DNA of 64,000 bases from Dichotomocladium elegans (Eukaryota > Mucoromycota > Mucoromycetes > Mucorales > Lichtheimiaceae). A model generated the notes under the pieces. That model saw only the letters and a list, made by a program, of their open reading frames with translations. It was not told the origin of the DNA and ran no database searches. A program made the position numbers and the translations under genes. Below, one piece after another: positions 11,721 through 24,499 of the stretch (within the stretch, counting starts at the first letter, position 1; every line of letters starts with the position of its first letter). The stretch covers positions 62,001 through 126,000 of the forward strand of contig JAIXMN010000024.1 of assembly GCA_025716815.1 (NCBI GenBank), read 5' to 3'.

Positions 11721-12118
11721 TTAAAAGGTACAGTAAGTCAATCGTAGATCACATCATCCGGTCAGTTTATTGCTCATTTGGGAATCTTGACTATCAATTG
11801 AACGAAAAATGAAGCAATAACCCCGAAACGGTTCCGTTTTGTCTTTTCACAGAGGAGGACTTCCCATGCTCTTTTTGCAATATCCTTCCTGAGTAGGTTT
11901 TGATTTTGGGAAATAAGGGGTGTGTATGCATAGGGTAGACCTAACTGGACGGTTGATTGCACAGTATCCAGCAGGTTTATCAGTTATTTCGGTCATAGGT
12001 TAACACCATGAAGGGATGAAACATTCTCCAGAATCGCAGCAAAGGGTGTGCTGGCATGCGATGATCGACATGTCCTTCATCTAAGATGACTCTGCTTTTG
12101 TTAGACGCCTTGAAGGTA

Positions 12119-12935
12119 TCAAATTCTGCCGCGTGCAGTAGCGTGCAATGTCATCGATTTGCCCGCTTTGGGTAGTTTCCGTCTTGAAAGGCTGTGTCTT
12201 TTGTAGCTTAAACTCAACAATGGCGCGTTGGTCTCAGCAGGCAGTGACCAGCTAGCCATGTAATGGGTCAAAGGACCGGATAAGAACCTATTGTTTATCC
12301 ATCGCCAAAAACGGCCTGGGTCATCCAGGCTGGGATACTGCAACGAATATCGGTAGCCGGTTTACCGGTGACATTTGAGCCTACAGAGCCTAGCGGTAAA
12401 ACGAGCGCTGACTATAGTAGACAAAGATGTACAGTAACTCGGTCAGATATAACAGTATTGCTCCTTTTTGCTTTCACATTCAGAGACTCTGAAGATGATG
12501 GCATGCGAGCAAGCAAAAATTCGGGAAGGGTCACTGCTTGGACCTTGGTAAGCGGATGGCGTGAAATATGAGAAACCAGTAGCGGCGCAATGGTTCTTTA
12601 AGGAAGCATGACATAAAAATCACCAAGCGTGGAGAGAGGCGAGAAGGTTCGGGTAGATCAAGGTGCATAAGAGCATTGAGAAACCAGTGATCGATGCCCA
12701 GGACATTTGGCAAACGCAATAGTGACGAGGAACACGAGGGAACCTGAAAGGCGACAGATAGACAATTCAATATCGGGAATACCGAAGCCCGAGGGAGAAC
12801 GCCAATTGAAAGGCAGCCATGAAGGAGAGCTATTAAAGAATACAGGATCCTCTCCAGTATGTACTGTGTAGCTCCTCCCAGCTGTGATTCGAGATTTTGA
12901 CAAATCTTTGACGCATTTCCTTCTGTTGACCACAA
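12119..12935 (-). pseudogene. Possible LINE (non-LTR retrotransposon) reverse-transcriptase C-terminal relic
   Basis: Overlapping broken minus frames read like the C-terminal part of a LINE ORF2: a GFGIPDIELS segment resembling the G-G-x-G-I/L motif downstream of the RT, then LVFLVTIAF, LMHLDLPEPSRLSPRL and RRYWFLIFHAIR, then DDPGRFWRWINNRF. No intact frame or catalytic YxDD motif is present. The assignment is by resemblance only and needs a profile search. Confidence 0.33.
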
Positions 12936-13917
12936 TCGATCTCCAGATCTTTTGGCTGCTGTGTAAAGGGGTCTAACTACGCCACCGTCCAGCTATACTC
13001 TGTCATCGGTTCATTTCTTTGGACAGACGCCCTTGAAAATTGCAGCAGAAAGCAGTATACAACGCCATACCCAAAAGTAGCAGTTGGAAAGCCGTGCATT
13101 GGACCAGTCGAGGATTGGGTTGCCTACATCTCGGACACAAAGGCTGACAAGGATCGAGGATTGGTAATACAATTGAGCGATGGTCGTCAACTAATGAATA
13201 GCATACAACATAAATGTGTTTCCGAATATGAATACAGCTGGCAGCATTGTCGGTCGTACTGCACATGGTATATAGGGAACGTCTCACGTTGCACCGTCCG
13301 TAAAGCCAGATTTGTCCAAGAATCTTGGGATTCTGCGTTTCCCAAAATAGCTGTCAAGACGGATGCTACGTTTACTATTCAACTTTGCGCGGAAATAATA
13401 AGATTCCCAACCGCTGGTTGTTGCTGATGCAGCCAGGAACAGTTTGGTGGCCGTAAAAAGCTAAACTGTGTGGAGCAAAAATGGCTAAATAATATGCCTG
13501 CAGCCTCCATTGCATTAACACCGAATCACAGGCGCGCTCGGCAACTCTCGAAAAGTCACGCATACAGTCAATCGATAATAAATCTTGGTATCCTCAGTGA
13601 TAGAGCCACACTTTATTCATTTTCTTCGCCGCTAGCATTCTTATGCAGAGTACATCGCTAGTCAATAGATTCGCTTTACTTGAGAGTGGTACATCCGGTT
13701 ATAAACGGAAAAAGGGCTTGCTTTCGCCATCGACCTACAAAAATCGCAAGAGGCGATCGACATCACTAATACTGACGATCGATCAGATCAGCCGATTGGG
13801 GAAGCAGCTCGGCTGGTCGACGTTACAAAAGGCGGATCAGGAACTCAGGGCAAGTCGTGGGTAATATTTTATACGCGAGCGCGTCCCATTAACAGGTCTC
13901 TATAGGACCCTGCAAAC

Positions 13918-15457
13918 TTGTTTTTGTTGACCCGGCCCAAACTAAAAGTCATTCATGACTTTTTAATGGATCTCGGTCTGATCAAAGAAAAGATACAAAT
14001 GCGCCTAAAGCAGCAAGAGATCGCGTTTAAATTGATCCCTAGTCTATACCCCGGGTATCCTCGCTGGAGGGCCTTGGACCGAGGTATAAAACTGTTTCGA
14101 GAAAGGTGACATATCAGGAGAGGGGAAAGTGGGCCGTGTCACCATAAAAATTCGGCAGCGGTTAACCGGGACGCCCTCTTTCAAGTAATCCTTCCAAGGC
14201 TGGATTGGCATATGATCTTTTGCCCACGTGCGATTCCTTTGAAAGGCTCGAAGAAGTAATCCTCATAAAAGTACCAGTGACGCACGAGCACGACAAAGGC
14301 GGTGGTCTCTGTGTTTCCATACCAGTCAAACACATCAGAAACTATGCGCAAAGGCAGACGAAGCGCAAACCGGATGACAAGGATATTCGACTACATATGA
14401 TCTTCTGGCAGTCTAATAGGCTAGCGTGGCAACCTGTCTTATCTGAGTTAATCGTCGGCAGCAACGAAAGGAACCAGTGGACAAAAGAGGATAAGGTATG
14501 ATCGTGAAATGTAGAATGATGGATTTATAAGCTCAAGGAGACGATTGATGCCGATAGGATATCATAGACAAGGGATATCGGCATATCGATATTACCGACA
14601 AGATTAACTGGGAAAGCATATTACAGCAAACAGGAGAAAACGTTGAACTAAAATGCGACTGCTGGGAGCATATTACCCAAGTATCCATATGCGAAGTTTG
14701 GTGCAAGTCTCCACTAGAGGTTAGCCTATGCATGAACCCTTTATAATGTGTTTTCAAAGTGACTTAAATCAAATCATAGCTGATAAATCACCTCTATCTT
14801 CAAACTGCTAGTACCCACGCTGCCCGTGCTATTGAAAACTCACCCTGCCAAGACCAGCATGTCATCCAGCGACAAATATTAGACGTTATCCGTGGTTTTC
14901 CTCCACTACAGAGCCTCACGCTTTCCGAAACTCAAACTCTTTTCGAGGCCTTGATGGGATCGGTAGATGCTGATCGAAAGGCTGGCGTCAGGAAGGATGA
15001 TAATGACAACGAATGCGATGGTAACGATCTTGTCCTTATGGATCAATCCGTTTCGCTCCATGACACGCTCTTATTGACACGAATTGAGTACCCGGCGCGG
15101 GGAATTCATTGTACGCATCTCACATGCTTTGATGCCCGGATCTTTTTCCTTTGCCAACTTCGGAAACGGACATGGAAATGTTATATTTGTGGTGTGCAGT
15201 ACAAGAGCATCCAGGACCTGTATATAGACTACGAGATGACTCAGGCACTTCGGAAATACCCTACAGAAGAGCGCTTGGTTTATCGAGATGGAACATTTGT
15301 TCCAAAAGATCAAGACGCGGTCTCGACAAAGCAAGCACCAGAGTCTGTATATCATATATATGCCGTAGACGACGATGACGAAGACATCGACGGTCTTGCT
15401 GATGATGACGGTGGTGACGCCGATAGTGAATACAATAAAAAAAGAAAAGCAATTTAA
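13918..15457 (+). CDS. Siz/PIAS-type SP-RING E3 SUMO ligase (5' end uncertain)
   Basis: This should transfer SUMO to nuclear substrates through Ubc9. Three 3' exons join cleanly in phase 0: about 14190-14495, 14558-14719 and 14780-15457. The SP-RING is clear: PARGIHCTHLTCFDARIF, then RTWKCYICGVQY, then LYIDYEM, with the C-H-C-C zinc ligands of the PIAS/Siz family. Upstream lies a PINIT-like region (CDSFERLEEVILIKVP, KDIRLHMIFW, LSELIVGSN, then RHIDITDKINW, matching the family's PIxITxxL). A SAP-like helix pair occurs at about 13930-14000 (LKVIHDFLMDLGL). The C-terminus is acidic (DDDDEDIDGLADDDG) and ends KKRKAI; such tails often carry SUMO-interaction motifs. The exon(s) before 14190 and the start codon were not resolved. 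Confidence 0.68.
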
Positions 15458-15828
15458 AAAGAAGATGTCGGTATCGAACCCAATAGGTTCATTATATGCT
15501 TCTGTGTGCTCAATTATCAACATAAATCGGAACAATAGAGGAAAAGGACACCAATAGTCCGTCTCTGTTCTCATATTCGCATATGGTTTCCGCTATTAGC
15601 AATATCAACATCATTTTGTGGCCCACACTTTCTGATAATAACACATCCAGTTTGGGTGGCGTATTGGCGTCTTGTTAGGGAGATATTTCTGCAATTGACG
15701 CAGGACACGTTTAATTTGACGTATGTCCATTATTGGATGGTTGTGACTAAAACCGCAGTCGCTCAGCTATTTTGCTCCTCAACTTGCTATTTGTTCCTAG
15801 CATTTGACATCTTTATTCCTACGAATTG

Positions 15829-18261
<2,433 letters not shown>

Positions 18262-18719
18262 CAATGACGATGAAGTAGTGAGTTACATATCGAACAATAC
18301 TTTAGTATATGGGAAAAATATAATAAAGCATGATACATTCGGGCGAGATATGAAATGGGGCTTAATGCAAAAGTACAGCGTGATCAAAAGTATGTGGCTG
18401 ATCAATACATAGGTTTGCACCTGATACTGAGGGATTGTATGCACAAAGCAAACAATTCCTGAAAGGCGAATCATGCTTCACACCGTGCACTGGTGCATTG
18501 GGTCGCTGCACATAATTGGCGGCTCTAACCAGCAGATACAATAGCACGAACTGCTATTTGCATCAGTCACCTTTAACACTAACTGAAAACACATACTGCA
18601 CCCTTTTATAGGATCAATCAATACATTTTTAGAGCATCCACAGCGGAAGTTGTCTTCAATATATTCATTTCCTTGTACTCCCCGAAAAAATACTCCACCT
18701 CACTACTTCTTTCCTACCT
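18262..18719. other. Intergenic region downstream of PAP1
   Basis: Non-coding between the PAP1 stop and the Harbinger relic. Only short unsupported frames were seen. Confidence 0.4.
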
Positions 18720-19715
18720 TGGTCATTTAGCCAACCGAAAATACGGTACGGTGGCCGTCTGTTATAGTTATACCCTCAGTTCCAGGAAATCGCATCACTA
18801 TAACGGGCGACCGCTGTACGTTGTTTGATACCTTGCGGAGCGGGGATAGTCTTCACAAATGTTGTCCATGGAGGGTATATAACGTCAGCCAGGTGGCAGT
18901 CCATCGTACATTTTATGGCTACTCATAGTGTACTCTATCTTGAGAGCTCTATTGTAAATGACAGCATCAAACACTAGAGATCTGTGTAATATATCGATAT
19001 CGTTACAAGAGCCTGACATACCGAAGAACGAATGCCAGATCTAGAAGCCATGCGAAGTAACAGCTTCCATGTCAACGATGGTCATTCCCTCCCATCTTTT
19101 TGGGGAGTTTTTTTTTTCAGCCCAGCTCATGCAGTTCATCGAGCCTAGCATGTCGAAAAAGTCTCCCATCTCGCCCATCGATAGCAGATGCTTCGGGTCT
19201 TCTTCATTTTAAAAAGGAAGGTGTTCGTCTCCAAAGCACTAGGTTATCCCGTCCCAGAAGTGCAAGAATGAGTACCTTGCCGAACTCCTGGACATTGTCA
19301 GATAACACATCAACTGCATCACTAAGTCCACAATATACGAGCATTCGCATTGCAGCTGTTCTTTTTACATATGTATGATGCATAGGAAGGCGGCCCAATA
19401 ACATCTTTCGTCTCCTGGAAATGCACGTACTTGCTTTCCATCACATCCATAATCCTTAAAAACAAGCTTCTTTCCTTACGGAAGTGCCGCCGAAAGAAGA
19501 TCTCATCGTAACCTCGGGCTTGTGCTGATGTAATCTCCCATCGGGATGGATTAAAATAATACCCGATTTCGGTCTACATATTTGCGCTTCTTGTCTTTTG
19601 AAGAGCGGCGCGTTCCTTGAACACTTGTTCAACGTTTTATCAACTCGGATGGAGGAGATACTCCGACATGTCATCATCATCATCATCCGAAAGCAAAAGA
19701 GAGTTCATGCTGGAT
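18720..19715 (-). pseudogene. PIF/Harbinger-type DDE transposase relic ('plant transposon protein' family)
   Basis: Read on minus from about 19700, fragments in shifting frames line up in the order of a HARBI1/PIF transposase: FFRRHFRKERSLFLRIMD; then LPMHHTYVKRTAAMRMLVYC; then DMLGSMNCMSWAEKK, with the first DDE Asp replaced by Asn in the GSIDC motif; then VDMEAVTSHGFWIWHSFF; then NDIDILHRSLVFDAVI; then IYPPWTTFVKTIPAPQGIK. Each hop needs a frameshift or passes a stop. The element is therefore dead. It ends about 90 bp from the stop codon of the aspartic protease. The family call rests on remembered motif order. Confidence 0.65.
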
Positions 19716-19805
19716 GAGGAAGAAGTAATATAAGACAAAGCTTCCTGTCTGTCATTTATTATTCTAGTTAAATTCCTTTTGCGAAATGCGCTTCATAATT
19801 TAGCT

Positions 19806-21123
19806 TCAACCTGGAATCCCTGTAGAGATTTTAGCTGCTGCAAAACCGATACGGTTCTGACCCATATCGTAGACGGTATAGAAAGAGCGGAGAAAGGGAT
19901 CGCCAATAATGAACAAATCACTCGAGTCGCCAATATCACCAGAAAGAGGGGCAATACCAAATGCGCAAATAGTATCATCGCCGTAAGAGCGAAGCACAAG
20001 CTCGGGCATACCAACAGTGAGTTCGACGGGCGGACTGTTAGTGTTAGTAAGAGAAGAGGCCACAAGGAGTGAGACGGTGACGTTGGAGGAAGCGAGGCTG
20101 CAGGGTACCATGTAGACACCATTAGTAGTGTCGACTGTGACAGCAGACCCGACAACAGAATTGACCAGGTCGAGAGATACGGCGGCAGGCAGATACGTAA
20201 GGGTGTTGCCTGTGTCAACGACGAACTTTGTTGCATTGCTGAAGGAGGCGGTGTATCCTTTGGAGTTCTTGGCGCCTAATACGTCGACAGCCCAGTATAT
20301 ATACATTGGGGTGTTGTAACCTTCCATCCTTAAGGGTGACACAGGAACGTAGGTCAGGCTGCCAGTGTATTTGGATGTGTCAATGCCGCCGAAGGTAATC
20401 TCACCAGAGTAGCCGGGTTGATACTGACTATTGAGGAAGACAGAGAAGATGGGTTCCGAAATGATGCTGCGGTTCGCGAGATTAAACGCAAAATTCACAT
20501 CAAGCGGACCACCGCTGTAGGGGAATACTGGATAGCTAAGGCCCATAATGCCCATCTGCCCTGAAGTTGCACCGTTCTGCAAAAATTCCAAATCCATGGT
20601 TGAATTGACAGGACCAAATATCTGATCCGTTACAGTCAAACCGGCTACTGAGACAGTGTCCGTGCCATATGTGCCATTTGCCGATCCCGTCGCGTACTGC
20701 ATACTAAACGGGGCATTCAGAGATTTGAATGACGATGAGATGGCAGGATTGAATTGTCCACTTGGGCACCCTGTTGTGCATGCCATACCAGGAAGCCATA
20801 AAGAATAGCTGTTGATTAAAACAAAATGCGATGAGTTTATGTACTTCTCTTCGTTTGGGTGGGTTATACATGTACCTTCCTGTATCCACTGCTACATTAA
20901 AGGTTTGAGCGGGTGTTCCTACTTGTACTTCCATCATGTAGTAGACCTTGTCAACATTATAGAGCTTCTCTGATGCCGTAGTCTGACGCTTATTGATCAA
21001 GGCTCTTCGAGTAGCAGAAACGGACTCGGGATCGTCATAGCGCTTCAATGGGACGGTAAACGTCTGGGCAATGCAAAGCACAGCATATCCTGCCCACAGA
21101 GCAGCAACGACAATTCTCTTCAT
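19806..21123 (-). CDS. Secreted aspartic protease (pepsin A1 family)
   Basis: Two exons, 21123-20876 and 20808-19806, give 416 aa. A hydrophobic signal peptide (about residues 1-20) and a short propeptide containing NKRQ precede the mature start. The first catalytic motif VAVDTGS is completed across the intron, which interrupts the Ser codon of DTGS; the flap has QYATGS. The second catalytic motif is FVVDTGNTL, and the C-terminal FIIGDPFLRSFYTVYDMGQNRIGFA is typical of the family. There are two Cys near the first motif (CTTGC). It is probably extracellular or vacuolar, for protein scavenging. DTGN instead of DTGS/T in the second motif is a variation but keeps the Asp. A TATATAA-like box lies about 55 bp upstream. 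Confidence 0.9.
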
Positions 21124-21538
21124 AATTATGCGTCAGGAAATGAGGCAAAGAGAAGAGGAAGGAAGAAAGCGGATCGCGTTATATATTTATTAGCAGCTAC
21201 AATTCGAAAAAGGACCTCCAGGTAGCACAATGTTATTTTCGCTTGTGGAGGATCAACGTTATTTTTCGTCTTCCTTAGCAGTTTGCTGTTTTGGTCTCTG
21301 TATCGTCGATCTCTGGCTTGAAGGCGAGTTCTCGAGAGACTGAGGAGCTACGTGGCACAGATGACCAGAACGGCAATTAATTAGGCCATGCGGATGCTCT
21401 CTATTATTTCCAGTCAACAGACCTAGTACCGGGAAGCCTAAAACAGTATTTCTATATATCGATCGGCGAGGTTTCTTCAATTGTGTCCTCACCGTCAGCC
21501 TCATTCCTTTTCTGACTGACACCTTTCCACTTCCCACG
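21124..21538. other. Promoter region of the aspartic protease; no gene seen
   Basis: About 400 bp without a supported frame. It ends in a frame (21539-21808, MGKDTDPNS...) of unknown meaning that may be the start of the LINE-like relic downstream. Confidence 0.35.
21179..21190 (-). promoter_or_regulatory. TATA-like box of the aspartic protease
   Basis: On minus the sequence AATATATAACG lies about 55-65 bp before the start codon, a usual place for a TATA element in this kind of gene. Confidence 0.4.
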
Positions 21539-21899
21539 ATGGGGAAAGATACAGATCCAAATTCCATACTCTTTGGACCTGCGCGTTCCACAGCAAGAAC
21601 CTTCTTTTTCCTTGGGTCAATCCAGAGGCATCAGGAACCAGGAACTCACACAATGCGTACACCAGCACATATTACAGCCGAAGTGATCCAAGCCCGAGCC
21701 GCCATGTCGGGGCAGCAACAACGAACATTTATTAAAGAAATTCAACGGATCCGTGATGGTGGCGTCAACGCAATATTGGATAATGACGAGAATTATACTC
21801 AACAATAACGGCACAAACCACAGCAGGTCCGGGAAGAATCCGACCTGTCAGGGATCCAGACGTTCTCACGCGCTTGAACAGACATGGAGCAATGATCGA

Positions 21900-23080
21900 T
21901 TTCCGTTGCCTCGATAACGAACATATTCTTTGCCTCCGAGATCGCAATGAGCTTTCCCACTCGATCCCCCAGGAGATGTCCAAAATTGCACTAACTCACC
22001 ATGCTAGTCTCCAACTGCGATCGCTTCCTGGAACCTGATGTCTGTCCGCCTTCATCAATAGCAATGACGTGTTTGTATTACTGTCCTGCCGTTTTCTGTC
22101 AATATCCTCCCCCCTTCAGTCCGGGATACCGCATTGCTAATCTGCCCGATCCCCGCAATCACCGCTATCTTCTCCATACCATCGACTTGCTGAGACTTCA
22201 TATTTTCTGACTAGCTCTGAATAATATCGCAATTCAGGGGTTCCCTCTACGTTACACCCGACAATTTCTTAGCACGCCTCCATTCTTGGTCCAATTTGTT
22301 GGTCAAAAATGCGCATATTTTCGATCACCAGGCGGGTTGTCTGCTTTCTTTCGTGGCGCAGGCCCCTCATCTCCTTGGGCAATTCCGGACTTAATTCTGT
22401 TGTTTGATAGCTCCTGGCGTTTAGTCTCACACCTTGTCCCTGCCACCTGGGAACTTCAACTCCGTGCTCAGCCCTCGGCTGCGCTCTGGCGAGCAACTCA
22501 TCTCAATGACTGGACCTGTATTTCGAATTTTCCCTCCTTGCCGATTTCGGTGAGTGCTACCCTATTTCCAAAAAAGCGTGAATGATTGCGCTTCTGAGAG
22601 AATCTCTTTCTTCTAGAGCTCCATACTGTCTTATGGAGACCTTCCGCGGGCGTCTACCAAATCGCACAGTATGTTCTTACACCATCCATGTAGCTTCGTC
22701 AACCTTCCCATCGCCTGCCTGCCCTATCTGCGATGAACATGATTTTCTTCCGTCATGACCCTCCAAAACCGCGATTTGTAATCTTCTGGCTACTCTTTTC
22801 GCTTGATTCCGTCAACTTTTTCTCTCGATCACACCTGTTTGCTCAACAGTTCCCTCTCCAACCTTGCCATTCTGCCTGGAGACCACCTGTTCTACGTCGG
22901 TTTTCCCGTGAATATAGCATCATGGCCATTTGGCAAACCCATTGGGTCCTGGTGTTCAACAGTATTCCATTCCGCTTATTCGCAAGTGGCCATCACAGTA
23001 CAGCAACAGCACTCTGTGAACGGTCAGCATAAACACCCCATGGCAATCTTCATACTTTCCGATTTTGTAGTCGTTTGATT
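21900..23080 (+). pseudogene. LINE-like retrotransposon 3' relic with zinc-binding (zf-RVT) tail
   Basis: Broken plus frames between about 22200 and 22800 resemble the C-terminal domain of fungal LINE ORF2. Examples are MFLHHPCSFVNL or the alternative frame FPSPACPICDEHDFL followed by PSKTAICNLLATLF, matching the CPxC...H...C zinc-binding tail and the following 'P.K..IW' helix. At least four stops or frameshifts interrupt it. No RT catalytic motif was found, so only the 3' part survives. Confidence 0.42.
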
Positions 23081-23099
23081 TTTGCCATTTACACCACCC

Positions 23100-24000
23100 C
23101 TTGTATTTTGGCGGCATGACAGTGTGAATATTACGAGCAGACATGTCAAATTAGCACATTATTCCTCACCATTCAAAGTGAAATGCAATGTATTCTAATA
23201 TAAATGCTAATTGCAGTCAAACTCTATTCAGCTATGTCGTCGTCAACGTCGTGTATATCAATTAGATAGCATCCAGCTTATCATCAGGAATCAAGCCCAC
23301 GGGCATAATCAAGCAGAAAGAGATTCCCAAGAGTCATCTTGCATAGTGCGCTTCAAAACGCCAGCACAAAAAGAGCCGACTTCGGGCTGCTTGAAGAGTA
23401 TATCTTTCCTGATCTCGACGAGGATGAAATGGCCTTCCCTTCGCTGCAACGCAAATGGGTGCGTACCTTGAACTTATGAAGGATGAGTTCGGAAAGAGGG
23501 TGGTGTCACTGTCATAAACAGCAATGTTGGTCTCGCAAAACACGTCGGCAGCAAAACTCTCTGAGTACTTTGGAGATATGAACCATTCCCCTACTGATTC
23601 CTCCCCACAGCCTTTTCAATGTGCCCTAGCACAGCATAAATAATCCTCATCTTGCATAGCATTAACTGCACAGGTGCATATGCATTCCTCAACGTCATAG
23701 ACTGCGAATGCAGTTGCTCGAAAACCCGCGATTTCCATCCCCAACAGGGTTGAATACCAAGTCGGCAGAATCGCTTGTGCCAGGGTCCACATTTGATTGA
23801 ATGTGGTGATGCGTGATTGGTGAATGAGAAGCACTGGCATTCCTATATATTCAAAATATAAGTACATTCAAGTACACCAATATATCTAGTTCACCAAATT
23901 GTAAATGTTTCATACCCTAATGTTGTTTTCGCTTTTTTGCTGCATTCTTCGTCTTGAATATCAAATGCGACGGTTAAGCGTTTCTAAGAAAGTCGAGCTT
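23100..24000. other. No confident gene; one short coding-like fragment
   Basis: On plus at about 23335-23465 a fragment reads NASTKRADFGLLEEY then FPDLDEDEMAFPSLQRKW, which has coding-like composition, but no partner exon or known family was found. The rest appears non-coding. Confidence 0.3.
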
Positions 24001-24490
24001 ATCGTGTTGGTTTCAATAAGTGCGTCGTAGAGAAACACGCCTACTCCAGTAATTTCAGCATTGATTTGCTCATCTACCAAGTGGATACCAGATGGATGAG
24101 ATAGAATAATAATACTAGGATCTGTGTTCCGCATGTTGTGTCCTGTAATTACTGTTCTAACAATAAAGGTTATTCATTAGCAGATAGATGGTTCCAATCA
24201 CTCCATAATGAGCGAGACCCATGATAGAATTACATAGTGGAGACGCAGTTTCTTCTACGAAATTGCGGCTCCACGTGGGATCATTGACAACCAAATGACG
24301 CTTGCAGGAATTTTGACGGTGGCAAGGGAGACAATGCACTGCTTTGACTGTGCAACGGCAAATATGGGTCTGAATGATGTTGAGAGTGGCAAGTTCTCCT
24401 CTGATGGCGTTAAAAGTAAAAAGGGCGATCTTTGTGCGTGAAGCGCGTCTAGTCGCTTCTGTTGTATTGCTGGTATATGTGATTTGTTGT
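24000..24490 (-). pseudogene. Frameshifted coding-like sequence of unknown family
   Basis: On minus a long open stretch (24480-24160) includes CRCTVKAVHCLPCHRQNSCK and VEETASPLCNSIMGLAHYGV. After a shift of frame it continues as HNMRNTDPSIIILSHPSG then VGVFLYDALIETN. The composition looks coding and is Cys-rich at first (CxC...CxxC...C), but the frame shifts without a plausible intron (only 19 nt between a GT and AG). It could be a dead gene or an element ORF. No function is proposed. Confidence 0.3.
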
Positions 24491-24499
24491 CTAAAGATT

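Larger units (their letters stand above)
10468..13917. other. Gene-poor region with decayed mobile-element sequence
   Basis: About 3.4 kb without an intact gene. It holds a decayed DDE-transposase copy (10840-11720) and LINE-like broken frames on minus (12119-12935), listed separately, plus unassigned short frames. Confidence 0.55.

Noticed and set aside
13640..14110. Possible Fanzor/TnpB-like RuvC motif (an FVDPA run)
   Set aside because: The frame stops within a few codons, no further RuvC or zinc-ribbon motifs follow, and the downstream exons fit a SUMO ligase.
15071..15574. 167-codon minus frame opposite the SP-RING exon
   Set aside because: It is antisense to a clear zinc-binding exon with conserved Cys/His ligands, so it is a shadow frame.
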